Notes: generated by a model from the letters alone, not told the origin. 64,000 nucleotides of DNA from Nematopogon swammerdamellus (GCA_946902875.1 OX336355.1:8205347-8269346); one strand, 5' to 3'. Positions 1-10,150 are shown, counted from the stretch's first letter. Translations and numbers: made by a program.

Positions 1-322
1 GAGTGAACGATGACAAAGAGTGAGTTAATTTAATTTTGTTTAGTTTTGTTTAATATTTTATAATAGTGTATTGTTTGATAATTTATGTTTGTATGTTTAT
101 GTTGGTATAATCAGAACCTCCCCATACTCAATGTCTTCTGTATTTTTTATATGAAAAAAAAATACGGAATTTCTATTAGAGTGATAAGGATTTTTTTCTT
201 CTAATACTGAGTACTTTCTATTTCTGAAGTTTCTCAAGCCTATCCTGAAACACCCTATATAAATACGGTTTGTCTATTTAGCGGCTCCACTGATTTACTC
301 AGGTCCCATAAAATATGATGGC
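1..322. other. AT-rich unique sequence
   Basis: I see no gene, repeat-family match or inverted repeat here. The stretch is AT-rich with short T and A runs. Confidence 0.5.
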
Positions 323-556
323 GTGATTAACTTTTCGAAACGGGGTGGTCGGTTTTGTGCTGCAATTTACCCGAGTCCTTGCAGCACAACACCGATTACT
401 CTGCTTGCTGTGATTTTGTGCTTACTGCTTACCGTGTTGTACCTCGTATTGTGTATCGGATTGTCGGATACAACGTGTTGCATGTACGAGTATGTATGGA
501 TGTATGAAATAGTTATGGCTATACATCACTTGTAAAATCACATAGAATCATGTAGA
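323..556 (+). mobile_element. Family A short retroposon, 5'-truncated copy (A1)
   Basis: This copy keeps only the 3' third of the family. It has the GGTGGTCGG block and the first of the two 3' hairpins (GTGCTG paired with CAGCACAACACCG, loop of about 19 nt). The second hairpin (CCCCGATTGTCGGGAT type) is decayed, and a TGTATG-rich tail follows. About 50 bp after the tail (AAATAGTTATGGCTATACAT) also follow copy A2, so the two share 3' flank as well as element sequence. Confidence 0.7.
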
Positions 557-857
557 ATAAACGTCTCGATAGGTAACATTATGAAATTGTTCACGGCTTA
601 TATCTGTGGGTGCAGATTATAGCCGTCCCACACCCCCAGAAGCAACCCATAGCTACTTGTCATTCCCCGCCCCGATCAATCGCCGAGGGAGTCCTCTGCA
701 CATAAAACTAAAAACACAATTTTGCTGACGTACAAACTCCTGCGGACTATCCTGGAACGCCTTCCGCCAACCCCGCGAATTTGCGAGGCTCCTCCGGTGG
801 GATCAACTACCTGTTCAGTGTCTTTTATGTATTTTGAAATAGTTATGGTAATACCGT
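557..857. other. Non-coding stretch between two family A copies
   Basis: No gene is recognised. The AAATAGTTATGG motif that trails both neighbouring A copies recurs near 838-850, just before A2. The segment may belong to the same duplicated block or be an upstream extension of A2. Confidence 0.35.
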
Positions 858-1218
858 GTGGGACGGTACGGTACTTAAAAGAATAGCCCCACCCACTGCA
901 TATCTCTCCGTGCATGGCGTAAAAAGCGATTAAGGGATCAAGACAAGATGCCGTGCTAAATGTCGACAGGGTAGGTATCTCTCACTTTGGCACGGTCGTT
1001 ACACCGAGTCATACAGCTGGCGGGTTACTTGCTGCTTGATCATTTTGCAATACTTTGCAAAACGGTGTGGTCGGTGTTTTGCTGCAAATTACCCGAGTCC
1101 TTGGACACAACACCGATTACTCTGCTTACCCCGATTGTCGGGATACAGCGTGGCGTGTGGTATGTATGTACGGATGGATACGTATGAAATAGTTATGGCT
1201 ATACATCACCTGTAGAAT
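858..1218 (+). mobile_element. Family A short retroposon, near full-length (A2)
   Basis: The copy runs from the CCGTGTGGGA start through 'CCCACTGCAT', a 'GCGTAAAAAGCGATTAAGGG' block, the 'CCACCGAGTCAT'-like block and the 3' hairpin region to CCCCGATTGTCGGGATACAG and a short TATG-rich tail. With A3 and A8 it fixes the 5' start of the family, so the complete unit is only about 345 bp and encodes nothing. That fits a non-autonomous retroposon, or a LINE-derived short element. The motif around GTCGTAAAAGGCGACTAAGG is known to me as very common in moth genomes. Confidence 0.75.
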
Positions 1219-1852
1219 CATGTTAATCCATTACAGTTTACACTTTACACCATGCTCATGTCAGAACTAGGTGGAATGTCAGAGTCAGCGCCTGTGCTCG
1301 TGTCGGCATTTTTACCCGACCGTCTAGTGAGGTAAGGGAAGGGACCTAGCGTTTTTCATGCCACTGAGGCGACCGCGAACTTATCTGAATAACGTTATAG
1401 CGGTTTTGACGTGTCAGTATAACTTCGAAAACCTCTGTTATATTAATAAATCCGGCGCACGCATTTTCCAAATATTTGCACAAGAAAATCGGCCCCAAGC
1501 AAACCTCGCTTAGGCAAAGTTATTTGAACTAACTCGGAGATATTGAAAAACGGCGCATACAGATGGCGGAGGGTTCCGCTTTGTGTCGAGTCCGCAGGCG
1601 CGTGAAAACTACGACCAGCGCATTTTTTACTTATTTAATGTGATATTATAAATAAGGGCAACATTTAGGATTTTATTTTGCACTCAGTTTTAGGTAAAAT
1701 AGTAAGGATGATATTTTTGAGGTAGGTATGTTTATAATACGATATGAAGGATTGGGCAACACTGCCCCGCGCTTTTGCTCCTTGACGAGTGTAGCGGCGA
1801 CGACGGCGGAGGAGGCGGCGGCGTGGACCGAAGAAGTGTGTGAAAATCTTGA
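1219..1852. other. Non-coding stretch with a SINE-body scrap
   Basis: Positions about 1325-1360 contain GGTAAGGGAAGGGACCTA, matching the reverse complement of the shared SINE body. The rest is unique. A GGC/GGA-rich triplet stretch at 1795-1825 gives short chance frames on both strands and no recognisable protein. Confidence 0.35.
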
Positions 1853-2258
1853 ATTTTTTTTTTCATGTGATCCGGTATGGGTGGCTGCGTCGGAGGGGCC
1901 AAAGCACATGCTCTAACCAGCCAATATCACCTCCGAGAAGGTAGGTGCCATACCGGAGACTTCCCTGGATTGCTGGCTAAACTGTACTAGAGGAGAACAC
2001 AACCGAGGTTGCTTGCGGCCATCTTACATCCAGTACGGTGGTACCAACCCAGTCGGCTACAATTTGAGCCTACCACCTAGTAAGGGGCAAGGGAAGGGAC
2101 CTACAGTTTTACACCGTTTCCGAACGGTGAAGCAGCGGGTGTAGGTATGCACGTAAATTTTTTCGTCAGAAAAAACTCATTGGTACACGCCGACCGGATT
2201 CGAACCTCGGACCTCCCGCATGAGAAGCCGATGCCCAAACCACTCGGCCACCCGCCGC
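1853..2258 (-). mobile_element. tRNA-headed SINE with type-2 tail, near full-length
   Basis: On the minus strand the element begins with a tRNA-like head (2191-2258). It has an A box TGGCCGAGTGG and a B box GGTTCGAATCC, but the T-stem is mostly unpaired, so it is not a working tRNA. The shared SINE body follows (TAGGTCCCTTCCCTTGCCCC, then GGTTGGTACCACCG). Next comes the type-2 tail with GGCACCTACCTTCTCGGAGG, a GGCTG/CAGCC hairpin and a run of A (T on the plus strand at 1853-1863). The layout matches what I recall of HaSE1-type SINEs of Helicoverpa. Confidence 0.8.
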
Positions 2259-2263
2259 TTTAG

Positions 2264-2640
2264 TATGTGTGGCTGAGTCAAAGGGGCCAAAGCACATGCT
2301 CCGGCCAGCCAATATCACATCCGAGAAGGTAGATGCCATATCGGAGACTACCCTTTAGATTGCTGACTCTACTGGACTGGAGGAGAACACAGCCAAGGTT
2401 GCTATGCGGCCATCTTATTTCCAGTACGGTGGTACCATACCAACCCAGTCGGATACAATTTGAGCCTACCACCTAGTAAGGGGCAAGGGAAGGGACCTAC
2501 ATTTTTTCACCGGTTCCGAACTGTGAAGCAGCAGGTGTAGGTAATTTGTTTCCGTCAGAAAAAAAATCATTGGTACACGCCGACCGGATTCGAACCTCGG
2601 ACTCTCCGATTTTAACGTCCGTATGGCATATTGTGGAATG
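2264..2640 (-). mobile_element. Second tRNA-headed SINE, directly behind the first
   Basis: This is the same family and orientation as the copy ending at 2258: type-2 tail, shared body and a B box GGTTCGAATCCGG at the head. The first half of its tRNA-like head has decayed or been replaced. The two form a head-to-tail pair with almost no spacer, by either tandem duplication or repeated insertion at one site. Confidence 0.75.
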
Positions 2641-2837
2641 GTTATAGACCGGCGTCCTGGATATTTATTATCAGGATATTTATATAAGGGGCTGACCAGT
2701 CTTGGTTCAGTTTCGTTTTTCATTAATTTAAAAACATACGTGCAAAATATTAACACTCGTATTTATGACCAGTTTTTTCTTCCGGTTATGACGTTACGAG
2801 TGTGAAACGTGGACTCGATGGGCGGTCCCTGCAGTTG

Positions 2838-3192
2838 TCCAAAGGTTGAAATTTGCCCTGCGAGCAATGGAGCGAGCCTTGCTGAGACTATCGCTACGTG
2901 ATATGGTACATAACGAGGCAATCCGCCGACGCACCAAAGTACACGATATTGGACACCGGGTGGCTCAGATCAAGTGGCAGTGGTCTGGGCACGTCAGCCG
3001 AAGATACGACGACCATTGGAGTAACCGCCTCCGACACTGGCGGCCGTGCACAGCAAAATGGAGTGTGGTAAGATCACCCGCGAAAAGCAGTGGTTCCGTA
3101 CCGCTAAAGGCCGGGAGGACCGGAGGAAAATTGGAGAGGCGCATGTCTAGCAGTGGACGCTTACACTCTGACTGATTGACTGACCGAATGAC
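2838..3192 (+). mobile_element. RTE-like LINE, C-terminal end of ORF and 3' end (D1)
   Basis: A frame from about 2846 reads like the end of an RTE-clade reverse transcriptase ORF. It has R-x-RD-x-(V/I)-x-NE-x-IRRRTKV, then KWQW-x-GHV-x-R, then W-x-N-x-x-x-HWRP. A deletion removes the usual GRPP-x-RW-DD-I block and shifts the frame before GREDWRK. The copy ends in GCTTACACTCTGACTGATTG, the (CTGA)n-type tail seen in the other copies. It is dead and heavily 5'-truncated. Confidence 0.85.
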
Positions 3193-3895
3193 ATGAAATA
3201 TGCTATATAGTGAATGAAAGCCTTCGCCAGGCAAGATTTTATTGAATTTTCTAGTTTTTTATAATAAAAAAATAATACATCTGCAATTCTGCAAATGACT
3301 GGTTTTTTCCCGCGAGCAAGAAAGGCGTACAATTGATTCGAGCGTGAATGGATTCGCAGCAATAATGCAGACGCTATGAATATTTGAGTTTTGCCGGATA
3401 TCCGGTTTGAGCCTTCCGCCGCAGTCAATATTTAAACGGGAGGCCCGCTGGGCTTGCGAATTGAATTTGCAATATTTTCAGCTTCGAGTCGCGACCAGAT
3501 TCGCAAGAATTGCATCAAAGTTTCGCCTTAAGAATATTTCTTCAAAAGATGACTCGGACAGAGCAAGTTCTGTGGAGAAGCCCGCCGCGCCGCGACCCCT
3601 CGTGGGAGAGGGGAATAAATTCACGAGCACACTACCACCACCCCCGCCGCCGACGACGCAACGCTCTCGCTAAAGTCAATACTGTATTTTAACTCCTTCC
3701 GATCTCTTGAGAAGTTAGTTATACTGGAATGTATTGTAGTTTTGTGGAACTCTTCGGAAATATGTAATAAATTCGTTTAGTTGTCTTCCATATGTAGTCT
3801 TTTTGAATTTATTCCAATTTATATTGTTATTGTGAATATAGGCTCGCTCTTCCGTCTTCCGCTCTTCTCATCCAATCATCCCCGGCTAAATGTTT
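3193..3895. other. Unique sequence with a weak proline-rich frame
   Basis: No repeat family is recognised. A plus-strand frame at 3407-3673 (88 codons) ends in a proline run and an arginine/serine tail. It starts at an uncertain codon, has no recognisable domain and sits partly on CCG/ACG triplets, so I treat it as probably non-coding. Confidence 0.3.
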
Positions 3896-4046
3896 TAACC
3901 CCCGACGCAAACGGAGGGGTGTTTAACGTGTTTGTGTATGTGTGTCTGTCTGTGGCATCGTAGCTCCCAAACGGATAGACCGATTTGCGGTTTTTTTTTT
4001 ATTAGAATCTGGTTTAATCGGGATGGTTCTTAGCTATGTTTTTAGG
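3896..4046 (+). mobile_element. Family E, left arm only (E1)
   Basis: It starts with AACCCCCGACG and carries GGAGGGGTGTT, TCTGTCTGTGGCATCGTAGC, GACCGATTTGCGG and TTTAATCGGGATGGTTCTTA. It then stops before the second half and the hairpin found in the four longer copies (48738, 51206, 58769 and 59759). Confidence 0.75.
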
Positions 4047-4812
4047 TCGTTTGTCCACCTAGTCGGTGGACATAAGACTGTTATGTACTTACATATTAAT
4101 ATTTTTACAACTCAAAATTGCCAAGCCATATTTTTGTACATTGTGTAACTGGCGAAAAAAAAACAATCTCAAAATGTGCAAGTCTTTAGAAAATATTATT
4201 TAGTTACATAATTTTGTTTTCCGGGCCTGAAATTAATATATGCAAATGTTAATAGTAACGGTTCGCTTCCAAACTTGTCGACTCCGTATGAGATGCTAGG
4301 CGACCGGAAAGCCGTGTCGCACTCACATCGCTCCGATGCTAGCGAATACTTACGGAATTTCTTTTAAAACCATCAGGTCAGCCTGCCTCGGTAACGGTGG
4401 TGAGAGGGATGGGCAGGAGGGGGAGGGAGGGTACGAAAGAGCGTTATTGACCCCGATGTGAAGTTTCTTTATGCTATATTTTTAGCGCACTTAGTGAATA
4501 GTGTTTGCTGTCTTCTTTTTTTTTTTAGTTTTTTTGTCCGACGCCTGGGAACTGAACTGACGGGGCTGAAAGGGATCACTCTCGCTGGGATGCTCCTTAT
4601 CAAAGGTCACATTTCGAAAGCTCGTAAGGGACTTTCTCAAAATGTTTATTTTCTTCAGTAGAATTTTATGATAAAGAATTTTATTTTGACATGCTAAAAA
4701 GTAAATTGTATGAATGAAAAATCTCAAGCAGCCTAGTCTGCCTGAAAGAAATCTCTTTGGAAGAAATACGGGATAAACATCGAATGTAATTTAAGTTCCT
4801 GTGATTTTCTGT
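4047..4812. other. Unique sequence
   Basis: No gene is recognised. GC content rises locally at 4260-4440. A short run around 4733-4790 (GAAAGAAATCTCTTTGGAAG) resembles the start of family P LINE 3' UTRs but is too short to assign firmly. Confidence 0.3.
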
Positions 4813-4868
4813 AATTATTTTCTTGGAACAATAAAAACATTTATTTTTATTGTTCCAAGAAAATAATT
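4813..4868. repeat. Perfect 25-bp inverted repeat with 6-nt loop
   Basis: The arms at 4813-4837 and 4844-4868 are exact reverse complements (AATTATTTTCTTGGAACAAT and continuing), separated by CATTTA. The arm motif ACAAATTATTTT recurs once more just downstream. It could be a fold-back remnant or a cruciform-prone site; I see no TIR element around it. Confidence 0.8.
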
Positions 4869-4904
4869 TGTACGTGGTACAAATTATTTTCATACATTTG
4901 TACA

Positions 4905-5076
4905 TGGACCAGATCGGGCATGTGCTCAAAGGGTCAAGTGTGTAGTACCGGTAACCGACGAGCATGCATGAAGAACATTATGCGAATGGAAGAGGCGGCA
5001 GAGATGTGTCGGGAACGTGGCACGTGGAGATCCGTTGTCTGTGCCTACCCCACCGGGAAACAGGCGTGACGCTATC
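4905..5076 (+). mobile_element. LINE C-terminal fragment, family N
   Basis: The frame from about 4961 reads RACMKNIMRMEEA, then MCRERGTWRSVV, then AYPTGKQA and a stop at about 5070. Related copies lie at 12595, 13066 (minus) and 49936. The upstream part (GGGCATGTGCTCAAAGGGTC) is also shared. I infer the last residues of a reverse-transcriptase ORF because the block recurs only as 3'-terminal scraps. The clade is not certain. Confidence 0.65.
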
Positions 5077-5080
5077 TATA

Positions 5081-5531
5081 CAGGGTGTAAAAACGGCGAG
5101 TACATTAAATTTAGGAAATGATTATTGGGATCAAGAGTAACAAAAAAGTCAAATAACTTTTTTCTGAATTCCCTTTAAATAAAAAGTTACAGTTTTCATA
5201 CAAACTAATTGATTATTTTAGTGTAAAAATGATCTAATGGCAACAGGGCGGCGCGGAGGGGGGAAGAGCGGGTGAGACGTGAGCACCTCGGACGGAGGTA
5301 TTAGCGGAAGGGGTGGGGGGTTAGCTTTGTGAGTGGAGGACTGGAGGTCGGCAGGCGGAGGGTGCGAAGCAGCGACAACGCGTTAAATTACACTAGACGA
5401 AAACATACATTTCAAAAATTCATATCTCGAAAACTAGACACTTTAGAGAAAAACTTTATTTGCTTTTTTGTCTAGGAAAAACATGAGGATTGCGCTGGCG
5501 AAATTAATGTACTCGCCGTTTTAACACCCTG
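5081..5531. mobile_element. 451-bp TIR element with TATA target duplication
   Basis: The left end CAGGGTGTAAAAACGGCGAG and the right end are inverted copies over about 28 bp with one mismatch. TATA flanks both ends (5077-5080 and 5532-5535), so the duplication is TATA, or TA if it is Tc1/mariner-like. The interior (about 5230-5395) is an unusually G-rich block unlike the AT-rich remainder. No transposase frame is present, so it is a non-autonomous DNA transposon. Confidence 0.85.
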
Positions 5532-5897
5532 TATATGTACATATTTACATATGTAATAAAATATTTCTAACTATCTATCTACGAGTACGAGCAGCTACTA
5601 TTCTCGCATATTCGCTAAATCCTCACTGAGAGCAGAGTGTTAAAACTAACCACCACCGTACAATCAGGTCGCGGTTGGGGGGTGAAGCCTATATATTAGT
5701 AAAGTTTAGCGGTTGCTGGGTGTTGTGGGATGTAGAACGGGCCTGGGGTAGAAATGGCGTGTGGGGTTTGAGAAACCAATTTCAAAGAAACATTAATTTT
5801 GGTATGAAATGTAAAAAAAATTTTTAGTAAAAATACGTATAACCAACTCGACGTATTAGAAACATATTTTTAAGATTGTATTTCCAGATCGTGTTTT
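5532..5897. other. Unique sequence
   Basis: Nothing is recognised beyond a short CTAT-rich run near 5566-5582. It may be old repeat debris. Confidence 0.3.
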
Positions 5898-6097
5898 GTC
5901 AGCCTCGATAGCTCAGTGGTGCAGACAGTCGACTGTCACTGGTCAGTACATGGATGGGTGTTCGCTCGACCGTTGGATGCTGACCGTGGTTCGGATTCCA
6001 CGTAAAACTGTAGATCCCTTCCCTTCTTACCTTACTAGGTGGTAGGGTTCAACCCGCCCGGCGCCCGGGCTGAAACCACCCCACTGAATGAAACGTC
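5898..6097 (+). mobile_element. Chimeric 5S/tRNA SINE, 3'-truncated and internally deleted
   Basis: It has the head GTCAGCCTCGATAGCTCAGT (A box), a shortened 5S-derived part keeping GGTCAGTACATGGATGGGTG, a B box GGTTCGGATTCC and the shared body through GTAGGGTTCAACC. About 28 nt of the 5S segment (the GTTAAGCAACG part) are missing compared with the copy at 35650. It abuts a reversed family A copy with no gap. Confidence 0.85.
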
Positions 6098-6232
6098 GAA
6101 AGGTGAGAGGTGGTCAGCCCGTCGCCCTTTAGCACGGCATCTTGTCCTTATTCCTTAGCCGCCTTTTACGACATGCACGGGGAGATATGCAGTGGGGGTA
6201 TTCTTTTTAAGTATCGCCCGCACACGGTACTG
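6098..6232 (-). mobile_element. Family A, 5' part only (A3)
   Basis: On the minus strand it reads from CCGTGTGCGGGCGATACTTA through CGTGCATGTCGTAAAAGGCG to ACCACCTCTCACC and then stops. The 3' hairpins and tail are absent. Target-primed elements usually lose the 5' end, so this 3' loss at the SINE junction suggests later recombination or deletion. Confidence 0.75.
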
Positions 6233-6542
6233 TATGGTAACTGTGAGATGTAGCGGCAATATTCAGCTGTTTAGCTGGCGCGGTGCAATAAAGTGGAAAT
6301 GAAAAATGGCGTCCGATCCGATGCATATACGCGCACCGCAAACCGTTCGGCCGCGCCGCCTCCCTGCGACTAATATTTTTAGGCTTTTGTTGGCAACTCC
6401 ATTGGCAGCGTTATCGAATTTGGGTGTATATTTTTGAATCATGCTTAGAAGTTAAAATATTTATGCAATACGACCCGTTCGAATGATTTATTCTTCAAAT
6501 AGCCATCGGTCGGGTCGGTGATGGCAGTAAGTCTGATACTCG

Positions 6543-6769
6543 CGCTGTGCCCGCAGCTCCGCCCGCTCTCATATTTGACTTCTCTGCTAACCTCATAAGC
6601 CATTTAACGTGATGAAATGTAGCCTACACTTGATGGGAAGAACCAAGCTATCCCTCGAAGCAAACTGTATTAAAATCGGTTCAGTGGTTCTCGACTTATA
6701 AGCGGATAGACAGACATACATACATACAGAAAGCAGACGTTGGATTTTATTAAAGGTAAGGAAGGACAT
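6543..6769 (-). mobile_element. Family L dispersed element, probably Helitron-like (L1)
   Basis: It matches 57014-57262 in the opposite orientation. Shared blocks are GCTGTGCCCGCAGCTCCGCC, CTAACCTCATAAGCCATTTA, AAAATCGGTTCA, TATAAGCGGATAGACAGACA, CAGACGTTGGATTTTATTA and GGTAAGGAAGGA. The GC-rich first block resembles the CCCGCGGCTTCG end of family H, so I infer a related Helitron-like group with its 3' end at 6543. The strand is given on that reading. Confidence 0.5.
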
Positions 6770-6914
6770 TCTACATTTCCTGCAAACATCTAAAAGAAGT
6801 TAGCCAGCGTATGCGTCGATTTATTGTGATGCTGTCTCATTGTATCCGCGACTCGCGTAAGGTTTTCGTGTACTATTCAGCCTCTGGGAGAAAAATCGAT
6901 AGCCATCCCGATAT

Positions 6915-7204
6915 ATGCCAGATTGAAAACCCCACTGCATCTCTCCCCATGCATATCGTAAAAAGCGACCAAGGGATAAGGACAAGATGCCGTGCTAAAG
7001 GGCGACAGGATAGCCACACACCTTGGCGCGGTCATTCCACCGAGTCAGGCAGTGGGTCTTCGTGCCTTACTGCTGCTATCTTATTCTAATACTTTGCTAA
7101 ACGTGGTGGTCGATGTTGTGCTGTAATTTACCAGAGTCCTTGCAACACAACACCGATTACTCTGCTTACCCCGATTGTCGGGATACAGCGTGTGGTATGT
7201 ATGT
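6915..7204 (+). mobile_element. Family A, near full-length (A4)
   Basis: It runs from CCCCACTGCATCTCTCCCC through CGTAAAAAGCGACCAAGGGA, TTCCACCGAGTCAGGCAG and the 3' hairpin pair to GGGATACAGCGTGTGGTATG. The first 40 or so nt of the family are missing or diverged. Confidence 0.8.
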
Positions 7205-7735
7205 AGTGAGAGAAAACTATCCTAACTTTGCATATATTGATGTAGTCTTCGCCATCGCATCGCCGCGCCGTTAATATTTTTATAGACTTTTACTGGGTTT
7301 ACTGTTCAACATTCGGCGCAGCGAAGCGGTAAGTTTAGGGGCGGTTACAACTGGTATTACCCGACTTACATAACTCACTGCCCGCACCGACTCTGTTGCT
7401 TGCCGAATGTGCACCGGGACGAGCGGGACGCGGGACTCGGGAGCGGGGCGTGCCCGATTATATCGTTTACTTTGTTTTATGAATTCGTTGACTTTGTAAC
7501 TGCTTCCGTGCACTGCATCATACAATTCCTTGAACGAATATACTGCCTTACAAAGAATTCAAAGGAGCACACCAAAGTGAAACATTGGCATTGGGCTTAG
7601 TTCAGACAAGTCTAACAGCACGGATGTAGCAGGCGCTGTAGCCACCATTTCAAGTTCCATAAACAAAAATTTTACTGCCATTAGGCATATTAAAGGTATA
7701 AAACATTGCATACAATTTACTTAAATTTGTTTAAT
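7205..7735. other. Unique sequence, locally GC-rich
   Basis: A GC-rich patch at 7385-7460 is seen. The frames on either strand (up to 81 codons) show no recognisable protein. CCGCGCCGTTAATATTTTTA at 7262 loosely resembles 6350-6385, hinting at another unclassified repeat. Confidence 0.3.
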
Positions 7736-7975
7736 GGGTGCGCAAGACACTTTGCGCCGTTAGCGTGGATTGTTGAGCCGACGACGCCCAAAAGCATTCG
7801 ATTAAGAATTGGGGCTTCGAATGACGTGCCGTCGTGACAGATGCCTTTTACGCTTCTCTTGAAAGATCCTAAGTCATACACTAAATGAAACACATCGGGA
7901 GGTATTCCAGACTTTCGCAGTGCGGAAGATAAAAGAAATACTGGAGCGCTTAGTCCGGACTTTAGGCAACTCTAC
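7736..7975 (-). mobile_element. CR1/Jockey-like LINE C-terminal end, family G subfamily 2
   Basis: It is about 85% similar by eye to the minus-strand copy at 10151-10430. Shared blocks are CCCAAAAGCATTC, GACAGATGCCTTTTACGCTT, CTTGAAAGATCCTAAGTC and GGAAGATAAAAGAAATACTG. It is decayed, with indels, and no frame is intact. Confidence 0.7.
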
Positions 7976-8403
7976 AGTAAATGGATGCATTCCCTGTCTG
8001 CTACGTGGGAATCGCTTCGAACCTCAGAGCATTAGCCATAGATCAGCAGAAATTCACACAATATTAGCAATAGACGGCTTGTGACAAGGGCGCTGATAAA
8101 ATGTGAGTCTGCGCGTTTGACAGTATTTTTTTTTTGGTAATTTCGTCTTTGTAAATTTTTTATGTATCCTTCTATCCTTTTAAGTCTTTGCTGTCCAATG
8201 AATACGTATGTGTAGTAAAACTTTCTAAATCTGACCCTTCTAGCAGGAGATTTTAGTTGCGGACCCCTCTTTGTATTTCTTATTCTATTGGTTTACAGAG
8301 TTGGATTAATTCATAGAGTTGGCGTTGATTGCTTTTCTCCCTTCTTGAAAACTTATAACATATCTAAGGCTTTGTTCGGAAATTTATTTCCAAACTTCAT
8401 TGA
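7976..8403. other. Unique sequence
   Basis: No gene or repeat is recognised. A T-run lies near 8126-8136. Confidence 0.3.
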
Positions 8404-8692
8404 GCCCCACTGCGTCTCTCCCCGTGCATGTCGTAAAAGGCGACTAAGGGATAAGGACGAGATGCCTTGCTAAAGCGCGACACGATTGCCACCTCTCACC
8501 TTGGCGCGGTCCTTCCACCGAGTCGTGCAGCAGGTGAGTCTTTGTGCCTTACTTGCTACTTGATAGTTATCTTGTCCGATACTTTGCTAACTGTGGTGGT
8601 CGATGTTGTGTTGCAATTTTCCAAAGTTCTTGCAGCACTACACCGATTACTATGCTTACCCTGATTGTCGGGATACAGCGTGTATGTATGTA
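8404..8692 (+). mobile_element. Family A, near full-length (A5)
   Basis: It contains CCCACTGCGTCTCTCCCCGT, CGTAAAAGGCGACTAAGGGA, ACCTTGGCGCGGTCCTTCCA, the 3' hairpins and a GTGTATGTATGTA tail. It is a clear match to A4 and A2. Confidence 0.85.
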
Positions 8693-9365
8693 TTCATTGA
8701 TTTTTTAATTTTTTAAACTTTTGTCAGAATTCTGGACTTTGGTGTATCCCGAGACGTTTGGGTGTGCAATGTGCATACGTCTCTACATTTCTGGTACTTT
8801 ATAGATCCACGACCAAATTTTAGACTTGTAGAGCTTTAATTAATTTTAATTAATTAGTTTTAGTTATTGATATGTCTAATTAATTTTAGTTTGATGAATG
8901 ATTAATTTGATGATGGAGATATTTTAGAGATGTCTAATCAATGAAACCGCGAACAGTTATGTATTTTGTTCCATAACAAATTATTGAAAATGCAAAGAAA
9001 TATCGTCTACAATGTTTGATTTTTATTTTCAGGTAATATTGGAAGTCTCTGTCGCGTAACTGAAGGCTGTGCTGAAGGCAATAAGGAAGAGCCTGTCGAC
9101 TGTGGCGCCACCTGGCGGAAGGCAAGACGAACCCGCCTGCCTGTTCGTCTGACCGGCCGGTCTGACACAAGAAATGTAACGGTATTAGAGGTTTCAATTT
9201 TATTTGTCCATTTAATATTTGCAAATAGTATTGAGAATGTTCATACCGTTTGAAAAATTTTAGGTTTTCGGCCTTCGTAGCTCGACAGGTTTTTTTATTT
9301 TGCGTTTTATTGTATGTAAGGAAAGGGTTGCATTACACGTGGTCGTCCCACGCCAGGTGGTGCGT
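8693..9365. other. Unique sequence
   Basis: TTAATTAATTTT-type low-complexity sequence lies at 8835-8895. A minus-strand 96-codon frame at 8934-9224 shows no recognisable features. Confidence 0.3.
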
Positions 9366-9483
9366 CGACATCAAGTACTACGTCGGCGAATAGCAGTGGT
9401 TCCGTACCGCTGAAGGACTAGAGGAAAATTGGAGAGGAGTGTGTGCAGCAGTGGGAGCATACAAGCTTACTGACCGACTGACT
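9366..9483 (+). mobile_element. RTE-like LINE 3' end (D2)
   Basis: This holds the last ~115 bp of family D: TACGTCGGCG, GCAGTGGTTCCGTACCGCTG, GAGGAAAATTGGAGAGG, CAGCAGTGGGAGC and a TTACTGACCGACTGAC tail. It is severely 5'-truncated. Confidence 0.8.
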
Positions 9484-10150
9484 TGCACATCGGATCATTA
9501 TTTTTTAATAGTAATAGTTATATTATATAACAGCATAGATTTATTTTGACGTAAGCGCCACGTCCCGTCGTTGAGCTACCTCACTTGTTGTCCTTTTCAT
9601 ACACTCCCGCGTGCTCCTGCTCTCCCTCCCTGTCTGACACAGGTGAAGGGGGAAATTTACGGTAATTGAACATCATTTTACGGTGTCTTAATTATATTTA
9701 ATATTTTAAACGAGTTAAAAATGTATGAAACCTTGCTTTTGCCTATGAATAATGCCTGCTTTCGCTCCAACAACTAACGACTTCTCGAGTTCACTTCATT
9801 AACTGGTCCACTGGAAGAAGCCACTTCCGCGCAGCTGTCGATTGGCTCTGCAAGTTGTTGTGCTGCGGCGCAACTTGTATCACGATTCGCGACGCGGCAC
9901 TTCACAAGTCGCAAACAACCTGTGAACAAGATGGTGGCGGTGGATTTCGAACGGCGACGATGTTCATTTTGGGCGACAGATTGTTATGGCTACAGAAGAC
10001 AGAAACTGCATTGTTTGCATATAAACCTGAAAACCGTCCATCACCACCTGGAGACGGCAACGCCGGCCTCGCTTTTTCTCATGGAAACGCAAATATCTCA
10101 CCCTGCCGACACTTCTTATCTGCATTACCCCGGCTACACCCTTTTTTTTA
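9484..10150. other. Unique sequence with overlapping chance frames
   Basis: Overlapping frames of 72-133 codons occupy 9855-10197 on both strands. None resembles a known protein, and the longest runs into the antisense of the neighbouring LINE fragment, so I do not call a gene. Confidence 0.3.

Noticed and set aside
2191..2258. Functional tRNA gene
   Set aside because: A and B boxes are present but the T-stem is mostly unpaired and the sequence runs straight into the shared SINE body.
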